Source: Durusdinium trenchii
Lineage: Eukaryota; Sar; Dinophyceae; Suessiales; Symbiodiniaceae
DNA: 64,000 nt
Assembly (NCBI GenBank): GCA_963970005.1
Contig: CAXAMN010025683.1
Span: forward strand, 381,391-445,390
Reading direction: 5' to 3'
In this document: positions 1-12,200 of the stretch, in pieces
How the letters are laid out: every line of letters begins with the position of its first letter
How positions within the stretch are numbered: the stretch's first letter is position 1
The notes under the pieces: generated by a model
Seen by the model: the letters and a program-made list of their open reading frames with translations, nothing else
What the model was told of the DNA's origin: nothing
The model's database searches: none
Translations under genes and position numbers: made by a program

Positions 1-135
1 GTAGCGTTCTTGCTCCTAGTAGCGATGCCAGGAGCCCCTAGTAGCGTCCTTGCTCCTAGTAGTACGGCCAGGAGCCCCTAGTAAGCGTTCTTGCTCCTAG
101 GAGCGATGCCGGGAGCCCCTGGTAGCGTCCTTGTT
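1..135. repeat. Hairpin-repeat array (copy 1 of a dispersed family)
   Basis: Three to four tandem, slightly diverged copies of a unit of about 40 bases. The core reads GCTCCTAGTAGCGATGCC followed by AGGAGC, so each unit can fold into a short stem (GCTCCT pairing with AGGAGC) with a loop of about 12 bases. Related arrays occur at 17,330-17,400, 18,942-19,030, 39,643-39,706 (inverted) and 58,107-58,212 (inverted). It lies in an intron of, or just beyond, VGC-B. Confidence 0.85.
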
Positions 136-229
136 TCATTTTCGGTGGTCAACCAAGGATACCTTAACCGGGCAAACACGCTGGCGCGCCGGGAGCAGCT
201 CGTGCCGTTCTTCACCAAGTGGCCAAAAC

Positions 230-276
230 CATGGCATGCACCGCCTTTGCCGTGAGCAACACCGCCACCGTATCAC
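230..276 (-). CDS. VGC-B exon B23: post-EF-hand helix
   Basis: Encodes DTVAVLLTAKAVHAM, matching DTVATLLATKALQEM in VGC-A exon A26. The acceptor is AG|G and the donor is ATG|GT, at the same codon as in VGC-A. Two leading bases complete the codon left by B22. The last C-terminal exon is not in the window. Confidence 0.85.
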
Positions 277-3200
277 CTGAACGGCAAGTTCCAGCGACGG
301 ACCGGCTGGGAAGCTTTTTTCACCACAAGATCCGGGCCACCCCGGAAAAAGGAACACTATCTGATCCTATCTATTCTCTATCTATCTGATGCAAAAGACC
401 TTGAGAAACGTACCAACATCCATCAACATCCTATGCTTGTGGCCTTGAGGCTTTGGAATCTTTGAGAGGACTCATCTGGCAGCCAACCCACAAGTCTTCT
501 TGAAACATGATCGGATATTCGGACGTCGATGTAGCGATGACACACACACACACACACCATCAAATGAGGAGTCAAGCCCCGATCCCCAAACCCACCGAAA
601 CCCCTTCAGGCAGCTCCCGCCCGGGGGGGCGTCCGACGTCTCCGTCTTCCGTCTTCCATGGAACGGGTTTGGGACCGCCACCTGCTTCAAAGCCAAGAGG
701 CGCTTCGTGAGTTCTCTTCGGATCTTCAAAAGGCCCTGAACCAACTCGGTGACGTTGAGGGTGCCGGTGCCATCTGCATCAATCACCTGCCAGGTAGCGG
801 TGATCTTGGCCGTGGTGACAAAAGGCGCCACGGTTGCCATAGCCACAACAGGTGCGATAGGTGGAAGATCTATGTGGATATCCTGAGTGGTTGTCATGAT
901 CGTCGATCCGGCAATTTTGATTTGTATGGTTATCATCAGTTATCATCTTACAGATTTCTGATGCTACATCATTCATACTGTTGTGGGTGTGGTTCAAAAG
1001 AGAGGACCTGGAATGACCCTGGAAGGAATGCCCCTGCGATGGACCACCAGGGAGGTCAACCTGCGATGTTTTATTTTTAGAGGGTCCAATTCTTGACTCA
1101 CAGCCAACTACTGAATGAACACCAATCACGTCTAGAAAGGCCTCTTGATCTCCACCACCTTTCAATGCCTTCTGCCCTCACAACACCGGTCGGGTCACCG
1201 CGGTCGGCCGCGTCGCCCGGAAGAAGGTCGGTCGGACCTCGAAAAGATTGGCACGATCTGCTGGAAGGTCTAAGTCATTCATGAGCTGTTGCACCCGCTG
1301 ATCCTGAAAGAAGAGGCTGCCCACCATCGGACAGGCTTTTAAGGGTGGGTTTGCATGGACCATGATGCTAAAGCTTCCGTACACCCCTTGGAGAGTCATA
1401 TAGAGGAGCACACATACATTCAATCAATACATATTGTTGGGTTGGGTTTGCATTTCGAGTCTTCAACGTGGTGCAACCAGGTGCGCAACTTGGGAAGGAT
1501 CTTTCTGCGACGCAAAGTCATGTTGCTTCATTCTGTGCATCTACATCTTGAATGAATAAGTGTACAATATATGATGTTATTGACTCACACGCACACCAGT
1601 CATTCAAGGTGTAACAACACCAATTGGGGATGTCGAAGAAACCATATGGTTTTCCCTTGCTTGTCAATCTGCACATCAGGGTATACCAGTGAGTCACCCG
1701 TTTTCGCGCTTTCCTGCCACCAGCTGCTGCAAAAAGCCGAGAGTATCTATGTGCCAGCTCAGGTTGTTCAGCTCAAACACGACCGTTGATGGGACGGAAG
1801 ATCGAAGCACCCGCAATGAACTCAAACACCGCCAATTCCATCTCATCCCATCCTATTCACTTTCCACAACATCTTCATCCTGCTCTGGGAGATGCTGGAG
1901 GAAGTTTCATGGAGGCAAACCAACGAGCACCTGTGGGAACCATATGAACATCTACTGAAGAGTCCAAAGAATGTGGATTCGATGACTCTCCATCCTCACC
2001 TATTGTCCAACGAGAAAGGACAAAGGACCACACGTCACCACAGCCGGTTCTTCGCGAACCGTAACCGTCCACGCGGGGACGTTCATCCCGGAGGACGGTC
2101 CTGAATCACCAGGAGAAAGAGCTCTTTGGTGATGGCCTCAGGTGCTCCACGGTGCGAAACCGCAGACCGGTCACGGTCCTTGGTTGTTCGGTCCTCCGTC
2201 ATCGTCGCATGGTCCGGGGGCCCAGGTCAGTTTGGACATCAAATCTTGCAAACTACTCAACATAGCATGATCAGCTGCACTGATTCTGGGAAGTGTATCT
2301 TACATCCAGTGGCTGATATGGTGAAATGGTGTGATCAAATGCAAGATAGATATCATATCAGCAAAAACATTAAAACGTTCACAACGAAGCCCCACTGTAG
2401 TTGACAGTGCGTCAAGTCCTTCAACAAACAACACCCTCCCGCCACGCCCTATTAAATATACGAAATATAGTATATCAGAATCATAGTCGTTACAGAAAAC
2501 CTCAGCCCTACAATGCCCAATCCACCATTCTTGGTCCCCACATCTGGAAGGATTGGGATCGCATTCCAAGCAACAGTCCCAGTGGCCCAGCCCACCTCGA
2601 ACAAGTTGTGAAAGAAAAGCACCCCCGAAAAGAAAAACCACCTTCGAAGCGTCCTTGGACGAGCCACGATGGTGTCCGAAATGTCGTCATCCAGGAAGGT
2701 ACCGCTGTTGAGTCTCAGGTCTAAGTTCTTGATGGTCACACGATCCTCAGAGTGTCTGAGCCTGGAGCCAAAAAATCTTCCTGCAGCCTGCTCAACGATG
2801 GGGGTTCCCCATTTGGGGGACTCATGACTCCGTGACCAATGCGTTTTTGTTGGGTTGACCGGTTGATGTGGCTTGACCACGCTTGGCCAACACAAACCTC
2901 AGAAACTGACCTGGCTTGAAGGGGGGCCTGCCCCCCATGGCCAATACCTTGCATATATAAGTCAAAGCTTCTTGAACTCCCAGTGCCCACCAAGACTCCC
3001 CTTCGTCTCGGTCATAGAAGACACGGTGTGCCTGCCAAGCGCACGTTTGGGCTGCTGCAAGCTGTTGCTTCCAAAATGGGAGAAAGCCATGTAGAATCTG
3101 CTCTGATCTAGACTGAGTTCACCGTTGAAAAGACTATCACCCTGTGCAAACCGGCGCATTCCCATCAGGCCCACGACACGATCCTCTGCGAACTTCTTGA

Positions 3201-6200
3201 GAAGTTCACCTCATGAGCCAAGTGGTGGAAGCAAAAATGTAAACAGACTTGGGCAATATCTTGGTTTATTCCTTCGTAGTGTCCAAATGCTTTCCATCTC
3301 GCTAGCCAACAAAGAGGGTGTTTCATCTCGTCCTTTGTTGGGGAGTTGACGTTTATCAGGCCTTGTAGCTTCTTGGGTCTTCTTTTGATTACTCCCAACA
3401 TGAAACAACAACAAAAACGATTGCCTGTTGCATTTGCGAATTGTAGCATGTCTCAAACAATCAAGCAAGTATGAAGAGAGAAGGCTAGCACTGTCGAGGC
3501 CAGGGTTTGAGCAATGGTTGCCTCTCATCCAAACCTTCTTGTTGTCTGACCGACTCGTTGTTCAATCAATACAGTCCATAAGTAAAATACTGTATTGCTA
3601 CAACCCAAAGGAATACATGACCCATCATGACCCCAACTCCTACATCCTTTCCCCAGGTCAACCACCCCAATCGTGTTAGGCAACATATAGCAGTCCCAAA
3701 CAGTTCGTGTCTTTGGACCCCCCCGAAGAACCCATGCAGAAAGCACCGTGCTTCTCCCCACACCGTTCGCTTGCGCTGGACCGACCGATCGTCAGTCGTC
3801 CCATGGACCGCGCCGCGCTACCGCGCGCCACCGCGCGGCCACCGAGCGGCGGGTGGTGCGCGCAATGCGGATGGATTCCCGAGAATATTGCTCAGCAGTG
3901 GAGACCTCGGTCTCCTGAAGGTGCCGAGCGTTTTGCGGCAGCGGAAAACGCTGCCAGGGCTGGCTGGATGTCAGGGGGGTCTTCGTTGAGATCGACACTT
4001 AATTGAATGGACGCTGATGTCAGGCCCAGCTAAGCCGTTGTTCTGGGCCCCTTCCCGGTCCTTGGCTGCACGCATTGTAATGTCCACATAAACCTTAGCA
4101 TGCAGCACACATCATGGACAGCAGCCGACTTTAGTCGGCCCAGTTGTTCAAGCGCTCCTTCATGATCCTTCCAATACCTGTCAAGATTTCTGAAGTTTTC
4201 GTTAGCCATGCATGTCAGTATGATTCAGTATGCTGTTTCTTCCCAGGCTACCATGCTCACTGCTGACTTTTCTGAAACCATATGGCCAAACGGGGTGACT
4301 TACCGTGTCTCGCCACCGAGGGTGAAACAATGTGTTGATAGTTGAATCAATGCTGTCTGAGCGTCCGCCAGAATGACGTTGAAGATTCCTGTTGGCGATT
4401 CGATCAAATCATGACGTACTCAAGGTAAATTAAAGCCTTTGCGACAGTCAAACAGGGATTACAAAACTTGCAAAAGAAAACAGTCACCTGTGATGATGCA
4501 TGATTCTTGGGCCCATGGTATTGCTTGCTCGACCCAGGACTCTGGACACCCAATGCTTCATCTGATCACCTATATAATATATATATATAATCAGGGACGA
4601 TGAAGCACATTAAGTTGTTTGGTTCATTGCAGAACAGTTGCTATAGTCTAGCGAGAACGTCAGGAAGTCAGGATTTGCATACTGGAGCCAAAAGAATCTG
4701 GTGGGTTCTATGCGCATGAGTCTCGCGCTCTCTCAGTCTCTGTCTTTCTCGCTCTCTCTCTCTCTCTATATATATGTGCATAATATATAGATATGTACTG
4801 TACATCTTTAGACCCTGCACAGAATGCAAACACTCACATGCAAATCCCGCCGAGCATCCTAAAGACACCAGCATGTAGCTCAAGACCTGGGCTTCTCGAC
4901 GCGTGATGTGTATATTGGGTCATGGGTCTATCTATCCTATTACCACTAACGGTGGATGATAACGGTTAGGAAAGGCCTTGTTTCAAACATAGTGATAATT
5001 GTTTACGGTAATAGGACAGACCCAATCTGTGTATACTAGATGGTTGCAATTGGTTGCATGATGGGACCAAAAAGGTGTCCTGGGCCGTCGGGCCTGATAT
5101 TTCATGATTGGTCAGCTCCGCAGGTCTTATGACGGACAAACACTCAAAATGACCGCAGGGCGAAACTGCAGAGATTCTTGTTACTAATAGCAAATTAGCT
5201 ACAAATAGCGATGCCATTGTTGCTAGTAGCGATGCCCTTTGTTACAAGTAGCTTCTTATTACTATTTGATACTATTTGTAATCTTGTAATATCTTGCAAT
5301 CCATTTCTAGATCACAATAAACGGACAAGGCAAGGAAAACAACATCCTCGACAACGCATGGTAAACTGGGTCCGGCGTAAGGAGCTTGCAAAATCCCTTG
5401 CATCCTTTTTATGAACAAAATGGGTGTGTACCGCGGAAGAGGAGACCCCCGGCCGTGGCTCCCATGAGCCATGGGTCGTGAACCATGTGACCTTCGGCAG
5501 GGTAACAAGGGCTCTTCATTCAACAAGGGGTATTGTCAGTATTGTAGTCTTGAAGAGGAACATATTTCTCGCAATGTAGACGTAGACTGTTGCCAGTTGG
5601 TTAAATAAAATAACATATGATGATATGTGAAACATGATTTCAGATCATTTCAGCATGTTCTTTTTGATCAAGAGCTAAGTCTACCATGAGGTCTTCGTTG
5701 TTCAAAGGGGTCCATGTGCTTCCGCATCGTCGGTCGTCCTTTCTTCGTCTCTCATTTTGCTGCGGCGCATAGAAGATCGCAAAGGACCAACCCAGCTTAG
5801 TGGAGAGCACAGCAGCGATAGGCAGGCCTGCGATGGGCACTCGTTTTTACCGGCGATGACCCATCTGTTGGAGCGTCCCAGCGGTGGGACTCCAACGGAT
5901 CTAGAGCGTCTGATAGAGCATGGATCTTCGAGACGGTTTGAGACAAACGAGAGGGGTGGTGAAACTGGTCACTTGTGAGACAGATGTTTTCTGCTCATCT
6001 ACAAAGGCCCTTCCAAGGAATTCTGTGTGATTGTGCCTACCAAAAATGAATCGGAACAGTGCTTGGGATCTTGCATGTCCAGGCTTCTTCAGCAAGTAAA
6101 CATTTCTTGGTATGGCAGGCAGCACCCACAACCTCGTCACCACAACCAAGTGGACCCACAACTTTCGCTCCACTTGGTGGCATGGAGCCCAAAGCACCCG

Positions 6201-9200
6201 GCGAGAAAGTAAAACAACTCCAGATCCCACATTCTTCTTGTAGTTTTGAGCCTGATACCTTTCCCAATCCTCAAGCTTTCAAGGTGCTCGAACTCCCAAA
6301 TCCACATGTTCTCTTGACTTCGTTTCGGTCGTCGTCTTCTTCCCGCTCCGGGCTCGATGTAATGTCGAACCCTCCGGTTCCACCGCGGGGGCCATATGTG
6401 TATGTATTGCCACACCACCCCGGAAAAGGAAAGTAGTTGGAGCTACCAGCTGCTTCCAAATGGGTCACCAGGCAAACAACATCAAACAACCCCAATTACA
6501 CTACTATACACATCTATACACTACTTATCCATTGAGTACTCATTGGAAGCACCAGGTAGGGCTGGTGTCTTTCTTTGCCGCGCCTGAATCGGCGAAGCAT
6601 TCGCCCGAGAAGCAGCGGAAGGCGGTGAACATGGACCTGGCGATGCGATCGTGCCAGGATTCTTGAATCCCATCACAGAACATTGGGAACTCAGTTCAGG
6701 TATTATGCTGAAGGCCTTTCCTGCAGTGTCATGTCCGTTCGTACGGTGTCGAGTCGAAAGGCATAGTCTCGACGCTCAATTAAATACCAGGCGCCTCTAT
6801 ATCTGATCATCGCCCGAAAGTCTACCCTGAGATTCGCCTCCCGTAAAGGTGCCGTAGAGGCTGGAATCCATTTTGGGACGGGGTCCTTGCCAGTATCACT
6901 TGCTTGTACACGTGGCCGTATCCCCTCTATAGCAATCAGTATCAAACAACCAACCAATTATCACAATATATATAATATTACATAATATATAACAATAACA
7001 TATAACCAAACACCATCTATGCTGGAATCTTCCTGCTGGGTCCCTCTTGCAGAAGGCTTCAGCTTGCCCATTCACTCCTTTCGATCTCAAATGATGGCCC
7101 AGAAAGGCGTTTGTCCGAAGCTGGTGCTTGTGGCGAAGAAAAGAATGAAAGACCGACACAACAAACCCAAACACTCCATGGGACTGGCATATTTTCTGAT
7201 TAGATGGGGTGATTGATTCCGGGTCACAATGTATTCCAGTCCCATGGGCTGTGTCCGTGAAAAAAGACACAACAACGGCAGCAACAACACATAAACTTCA
7301 ACGTGTCACGTTTATTGTTTTTGTTGCACCTTTCTTGAAATCTGCAGACCCTCACCTGGCAGCCTGGCACAAGAACAACAACGGCAACGACAACATAAAA
7401 AACAACGTGTCGAGACGACCCGACCTGGGGATGTTGTTGAAGTGCCCTTGGAGATCCAACTCCGCCGTCCGCTCGTCGCGGCCCAAGGTCATCGTCGCGA
7501 AGCCAGAGATCACGTAAAGCACCTGCATGACGGAAGTGACCGTGGAACGTGGACGATATACAAACGGCAGAACGGCACAACGAGCTTGGTCAAGCCTGTG
7601 AGAGGAAACATACATGAAATCGTGATGCAAAATAACAGAGTTCATATGTTACGTCAGATTACAAAGCAGTTCTATAGGTTCGCAGGCACTGGGGACTGGG
7701 GAGGGAAAACATGTAAAGCCAGCAAGGAGCAGGCAGGAAGGCGTAATCAGCAATCAACCCACAGTCCCTGTCTATAGAGACCGTGCCTCTGCCATTTGCT
7801 GATGCAGCCAATGGAAGTCCGGAAATCCATTTGTGTGTGTACATATTTATCATGTTTTATCATGTTTCTTCCGGTATCATGGTGCCCGCACATCAGTTTA
7901 AGGGAAGTGGTATTAGCGGAGCTGACGTAGTGTTCGCCGCATTTCACTGCTCTCTCCTTTTGTCTTCAAAGGAAGAACTGTGATTTGTCTGCTATGCTCT
8001 GTTGAAAGAGCATCTCCGAATCACCTGATGAGCTGTCAACAGCCTGCCGTGTCTGCCAAGGCGCGGCAAAAAGCAATGCAAAGGACAGCAACAACCTGGG
8101 CACAGGCAACGAGCCGGCATAAAAAAAACACGGGGCGTAATGGGAAAGTACAGCCCTCACCTCGCAGAAGAATGGTGTCCAACTTCCAATAACCTTTGGT
8201 TGTTCACCAAACAAGAGTCTGAGACACACACTTGTTGAAAAAAATGAAACAAGTACTTGTGAAAAGCATTCCCTTTTTGCTCTTCCCAGTGAAGATCGCT
8301 CGGAAGTGACGCATTCTGACACAAGCAACTTCTCAAGGACACATGTCACTAGAACATGTGAAACTCGACCTTATTTGCTCTTAGCCGCCCCGTCTTCCGG
8401 TGGTCGAAAAATGTCGAACATATACCCATTTCTTCGTGTGATCGTTGAATAACAAAACACTTCGGAATTCTTTTGTTTCATTTCTACTTTCGTTTCGTAC
8501 GCACCGTAAGCTGGTCCACTTGCTCACCGGCAGGGCCCTGAGACGCGCAAAGCAGGCGCTGAGAACGTGGCGTGCGCATGCCAGCCACCAGGCCCTTCAC
8601 CATCAAACGGAGCTCCTAAACAAGCGGACGTCAAAGCACTGAGGTTCTGGCAAATGAACACTGGCCGCCTGCCACAATAGTCCCAGCTCCAAAGTATCTG
8701 TTGACATGGTTGACATGTCACTCAATCCCCCCAAAGAGGCTACGATTCCTTTGTCCCTGCTTGTGGGTGCTCATTTCCCCTCTCCAAGCCCCGCAAGGAG
8801 ACGTCCTTCATGTAGTTCAGGCGGAAGACTTTCCTGAGAGCCATGATGACAAGGACAAAATCACGCTGCCTCCGTGTAACGGCTGGTGAAACCATCCAAA
8901 CTTGTCGAGGTTCTGATTAAAAGCCTCTACCGAGCCTCTACCTCCTAAGAGTTCCGATACAAATGTCATAGCCAAACCAGTAAGCGCAGGAACAACAACG
9001 GAGCAAACGATGTTCTGCTGACACAGACCAGTTGAAAACCTCCAGTCGACCTGCACTAGTGAAGAGACATCTACCCAGAGATGTTGGGTGAACCCATCTC
9101 GGCATCCGAGATGTGTCAACCATTTGAGACTGCAAGTCCCATCAGGTGGGTCTCCCGGATGGCGGGTCTCCGGCCCGGTGCCGAAGGCTCTGGAGGGGTG

Positions 9201-12200
9201 CCACCCTCCGGAGTCACAGGACGGGGTGCACGAACTTTGGGTGCCCAGACTTCCACTCAGGACTAAACACCACCCCTGGCTGGTGACTCCTGGCTGGAAG
9301 AATTATGATGATGTTGGATGTGGGCAGAAAAACCAAAGCCTGGGACCGACAGGGTTTAGTCTGCTCTTTGACCAGTGGGTTTGCCACGCTTGCTTGGAGA
9401 ATAGCGGCTTGATGCTTCACAACCTCTTGCAGAAATATCCCCAACTCCAACTCCAATGTCCGTCCGATGGGATGCATTCTCCTTGGACTGACCCACCGTT
9501 TAGCCATCAATCTGAAACCGGTCATTTGCTTGCTCAAAGATCTCAAAGGATACCTGGATGACCCAAACTGTGGATCCATCCCACAGCATGCACATGTCCC
9601 AACGCAAGCAGCCCTCTGCCCCTCTTCTCCGCTGCACCAGGCGTCACCACCCGCACCAAGCGGATGAGGCGACAGAACCGCAACAAAGAGGCACCAAACA
9701 TGTCCTCAGCCAACACATCACGCAGCTTTTCTTCCAACATTTCCATGTTCAAATGATCCAAGTTGGAGCTTACTACATCTGATTCGACCCCAACTGGGAA
9801 GCTGTCTGAGTTGTCCACAAGATCCGCCTACCCTTTCGGACCAAGCCGCTGCATCTTGCTCAGTGCCTGCCAGCTGGAAGACCACATCTGTGACGGCCTA
9901 AGCATGCAGCACTCAAGATTCTTCAGACGGTCCAAACGGCCACTGGGTGGAACCACCTGAGCCATGCGGTTGTGAAAACCCTCGACTCGTCACAACCCCT
10001 AATTACGAGACTCCCACCACATGTTGGAGCCGAAATCTCTGAGTCACCATCTGCTGTTACCAAACGTCAAAAGGTCCCCTGAAAGGAGAGGCCCCTTCAG
10101 AAATCCCCTCATTCGGCCTCTTTTTCGCCAAGGCTCCCTTTTTTGGGAGGCCGAATGGCAGGAATGGCCGCCGAGAAAAGAAGAATGCTTACTTCTTTGG
10201 CAAACAATTTTGATTGACATGACAAACCGTGCCTGTTATAATCCCGGAAGTATACGATCTTATATATTTTGTTGTTGTCATTTTTTTGTTTTACATTGTT
10301 TTAGGCAGGGGTATTCTTTTAAAAACATCGTCATGCATGTTGCATCCTCCAAATCCCTTGCTTAAGAGAAACAAAGGATGAGCCGAACCCCTCACCAAAA
10401 AATAGAACTCAACCACGAATGCAATTGATCCCTTAGTTCATCCACTTCTACCACTGAGCTCGGCAACTGTCTGTGATCCAACTCCCTCCTGCTTTCCCCT
10501 TCACAGGTCCACATTGGAACCCCCAAAACCACTGTATAGGTCATAAAGGAACATGGTCGGCAGTGGTCCACGGGTCTCCCAGGGTCCAAGCGGTGACTGA
10601 AGCTCAGCGGAACCGACATGTTGAGGCTCTGATCGATGAGGAACCACTCCGATGAACACATAGAAGTGCATGGCACCATTATGTTCGTAGATAAAAGTTT
10701 TAATCCACTTCCACGTTAGCGAGACAGAGGGTATTTCACAAGTTGAAGGGAAATAACACACACAGACCCCGCCGCATCCTGCGCCGCATTCCATCCCTTG
10801 TCCGAGCACCGTGAGCACCAGGAACATGTCGAAGAGGTTCCTGAGTGAGCACCCGGGGCTCCATGGCAACAACAAAAAACCTTAAACAATCTTAAACAAC
10901 ACAGTGTTCAGTGCAACCAACAACGACAAATGTGTCATGGAACCTTGGGTGCCTTTGCCAAGCAAAAAGGCACAAGAACTGCAACACTCCCTAGAATCAT
11001 CATGGAAGTGGATGGCATGGCCCCTTGGATGACTATTTCCTCTACAGTTTTTCACATCCATAATGATTTCAGGAAGTGTATAAATTAAAGTGACTTGTGA
11101 TGTTCGGGCTGCCAAGCCTTTTTTGGTACTCCCCATTCATGCATTGCGTCTGCTTCGTTCCGGTGCTCATCAACCCGTGGCATTGCCAGAAACACTTTTT
11201 TTTAAATCAACCAAAGGAAGGGGGACCCCGGGAAGACCAAATGTTGATCCTCAGGCATATGATCTTGTATGTGCTTCTCATCAACATGTGCAGAAAAAAA
11301 AAAAAAAAACAAGTCCGTTCATCCAAAAAAAGAGTGTTTCCCATCTCAAGTCATTTGGTTCCTTCATGTTCCTTCTCTGCTAGCTTAGGGTAGCCACCTT
11401 GGGGAGGTTTATCCTGTTTATGGTATCACGGCACCAGCCGAGACTACAAGGGGTGCAAGGGTTTAATGAAGTAAAGTAAAGTAAATCACAGCCGGGTCTA
11501 CCTGACACTTGCAAAAGCCCAAGACTCCAATGTACGTCAGGTCCGCAAAAGAACTGCTGACAGCCGGACAGCGAGAATCGCACAACACATTCCAAGACCA
11601 GCAAGACTGCCTAAGTCGTCTTGCGGAGTCTCGTGGATCCACGATTGACCAAGAATTGATATACACATATATATATATATGACATGTAAATAATGGACAA
11701 CTTACCTTACATTGACACCTGAAACCACTGAAACCACCCAATTTAGGTAAATTTGCCAGTTCCATGGCTCTTGGGAAGGCTCAAAGGGCTATGGAAACAC
11801 CAATGCATCATCAAACTGGAAGACTCTTCAACCACCGCAAGAGAGGGACGAATATGCCAGTCCCATATAGATTGTCTGGGAAACACCCCCAAAATACATA
11901 AATGTGTGTCCACCAGAGGTGGCTTTATTCTAGAAATCATCAAACTTGAAAAAAAGTATGTTTAAAAAAACAAACCAAAAAGGCACAAGCAAAACAAAGA
12001 GCAACCAAGAAAGCAACCAAAAATGCAACCAAAAACACACAAGCAGAACAAAGAGCAATCAAGAAAACATAAAAATAATGCAACCAAAAAACACAAGCAA
12101 AACACAAAGGGTAGTTTGGGGGGGGCCGGGTAGGGTTAGTACTGGACAAGGGTCTTTTCTGGCGCCGGGTCAAATGTCGCACTTTTGGTCGTTTTTTCCC

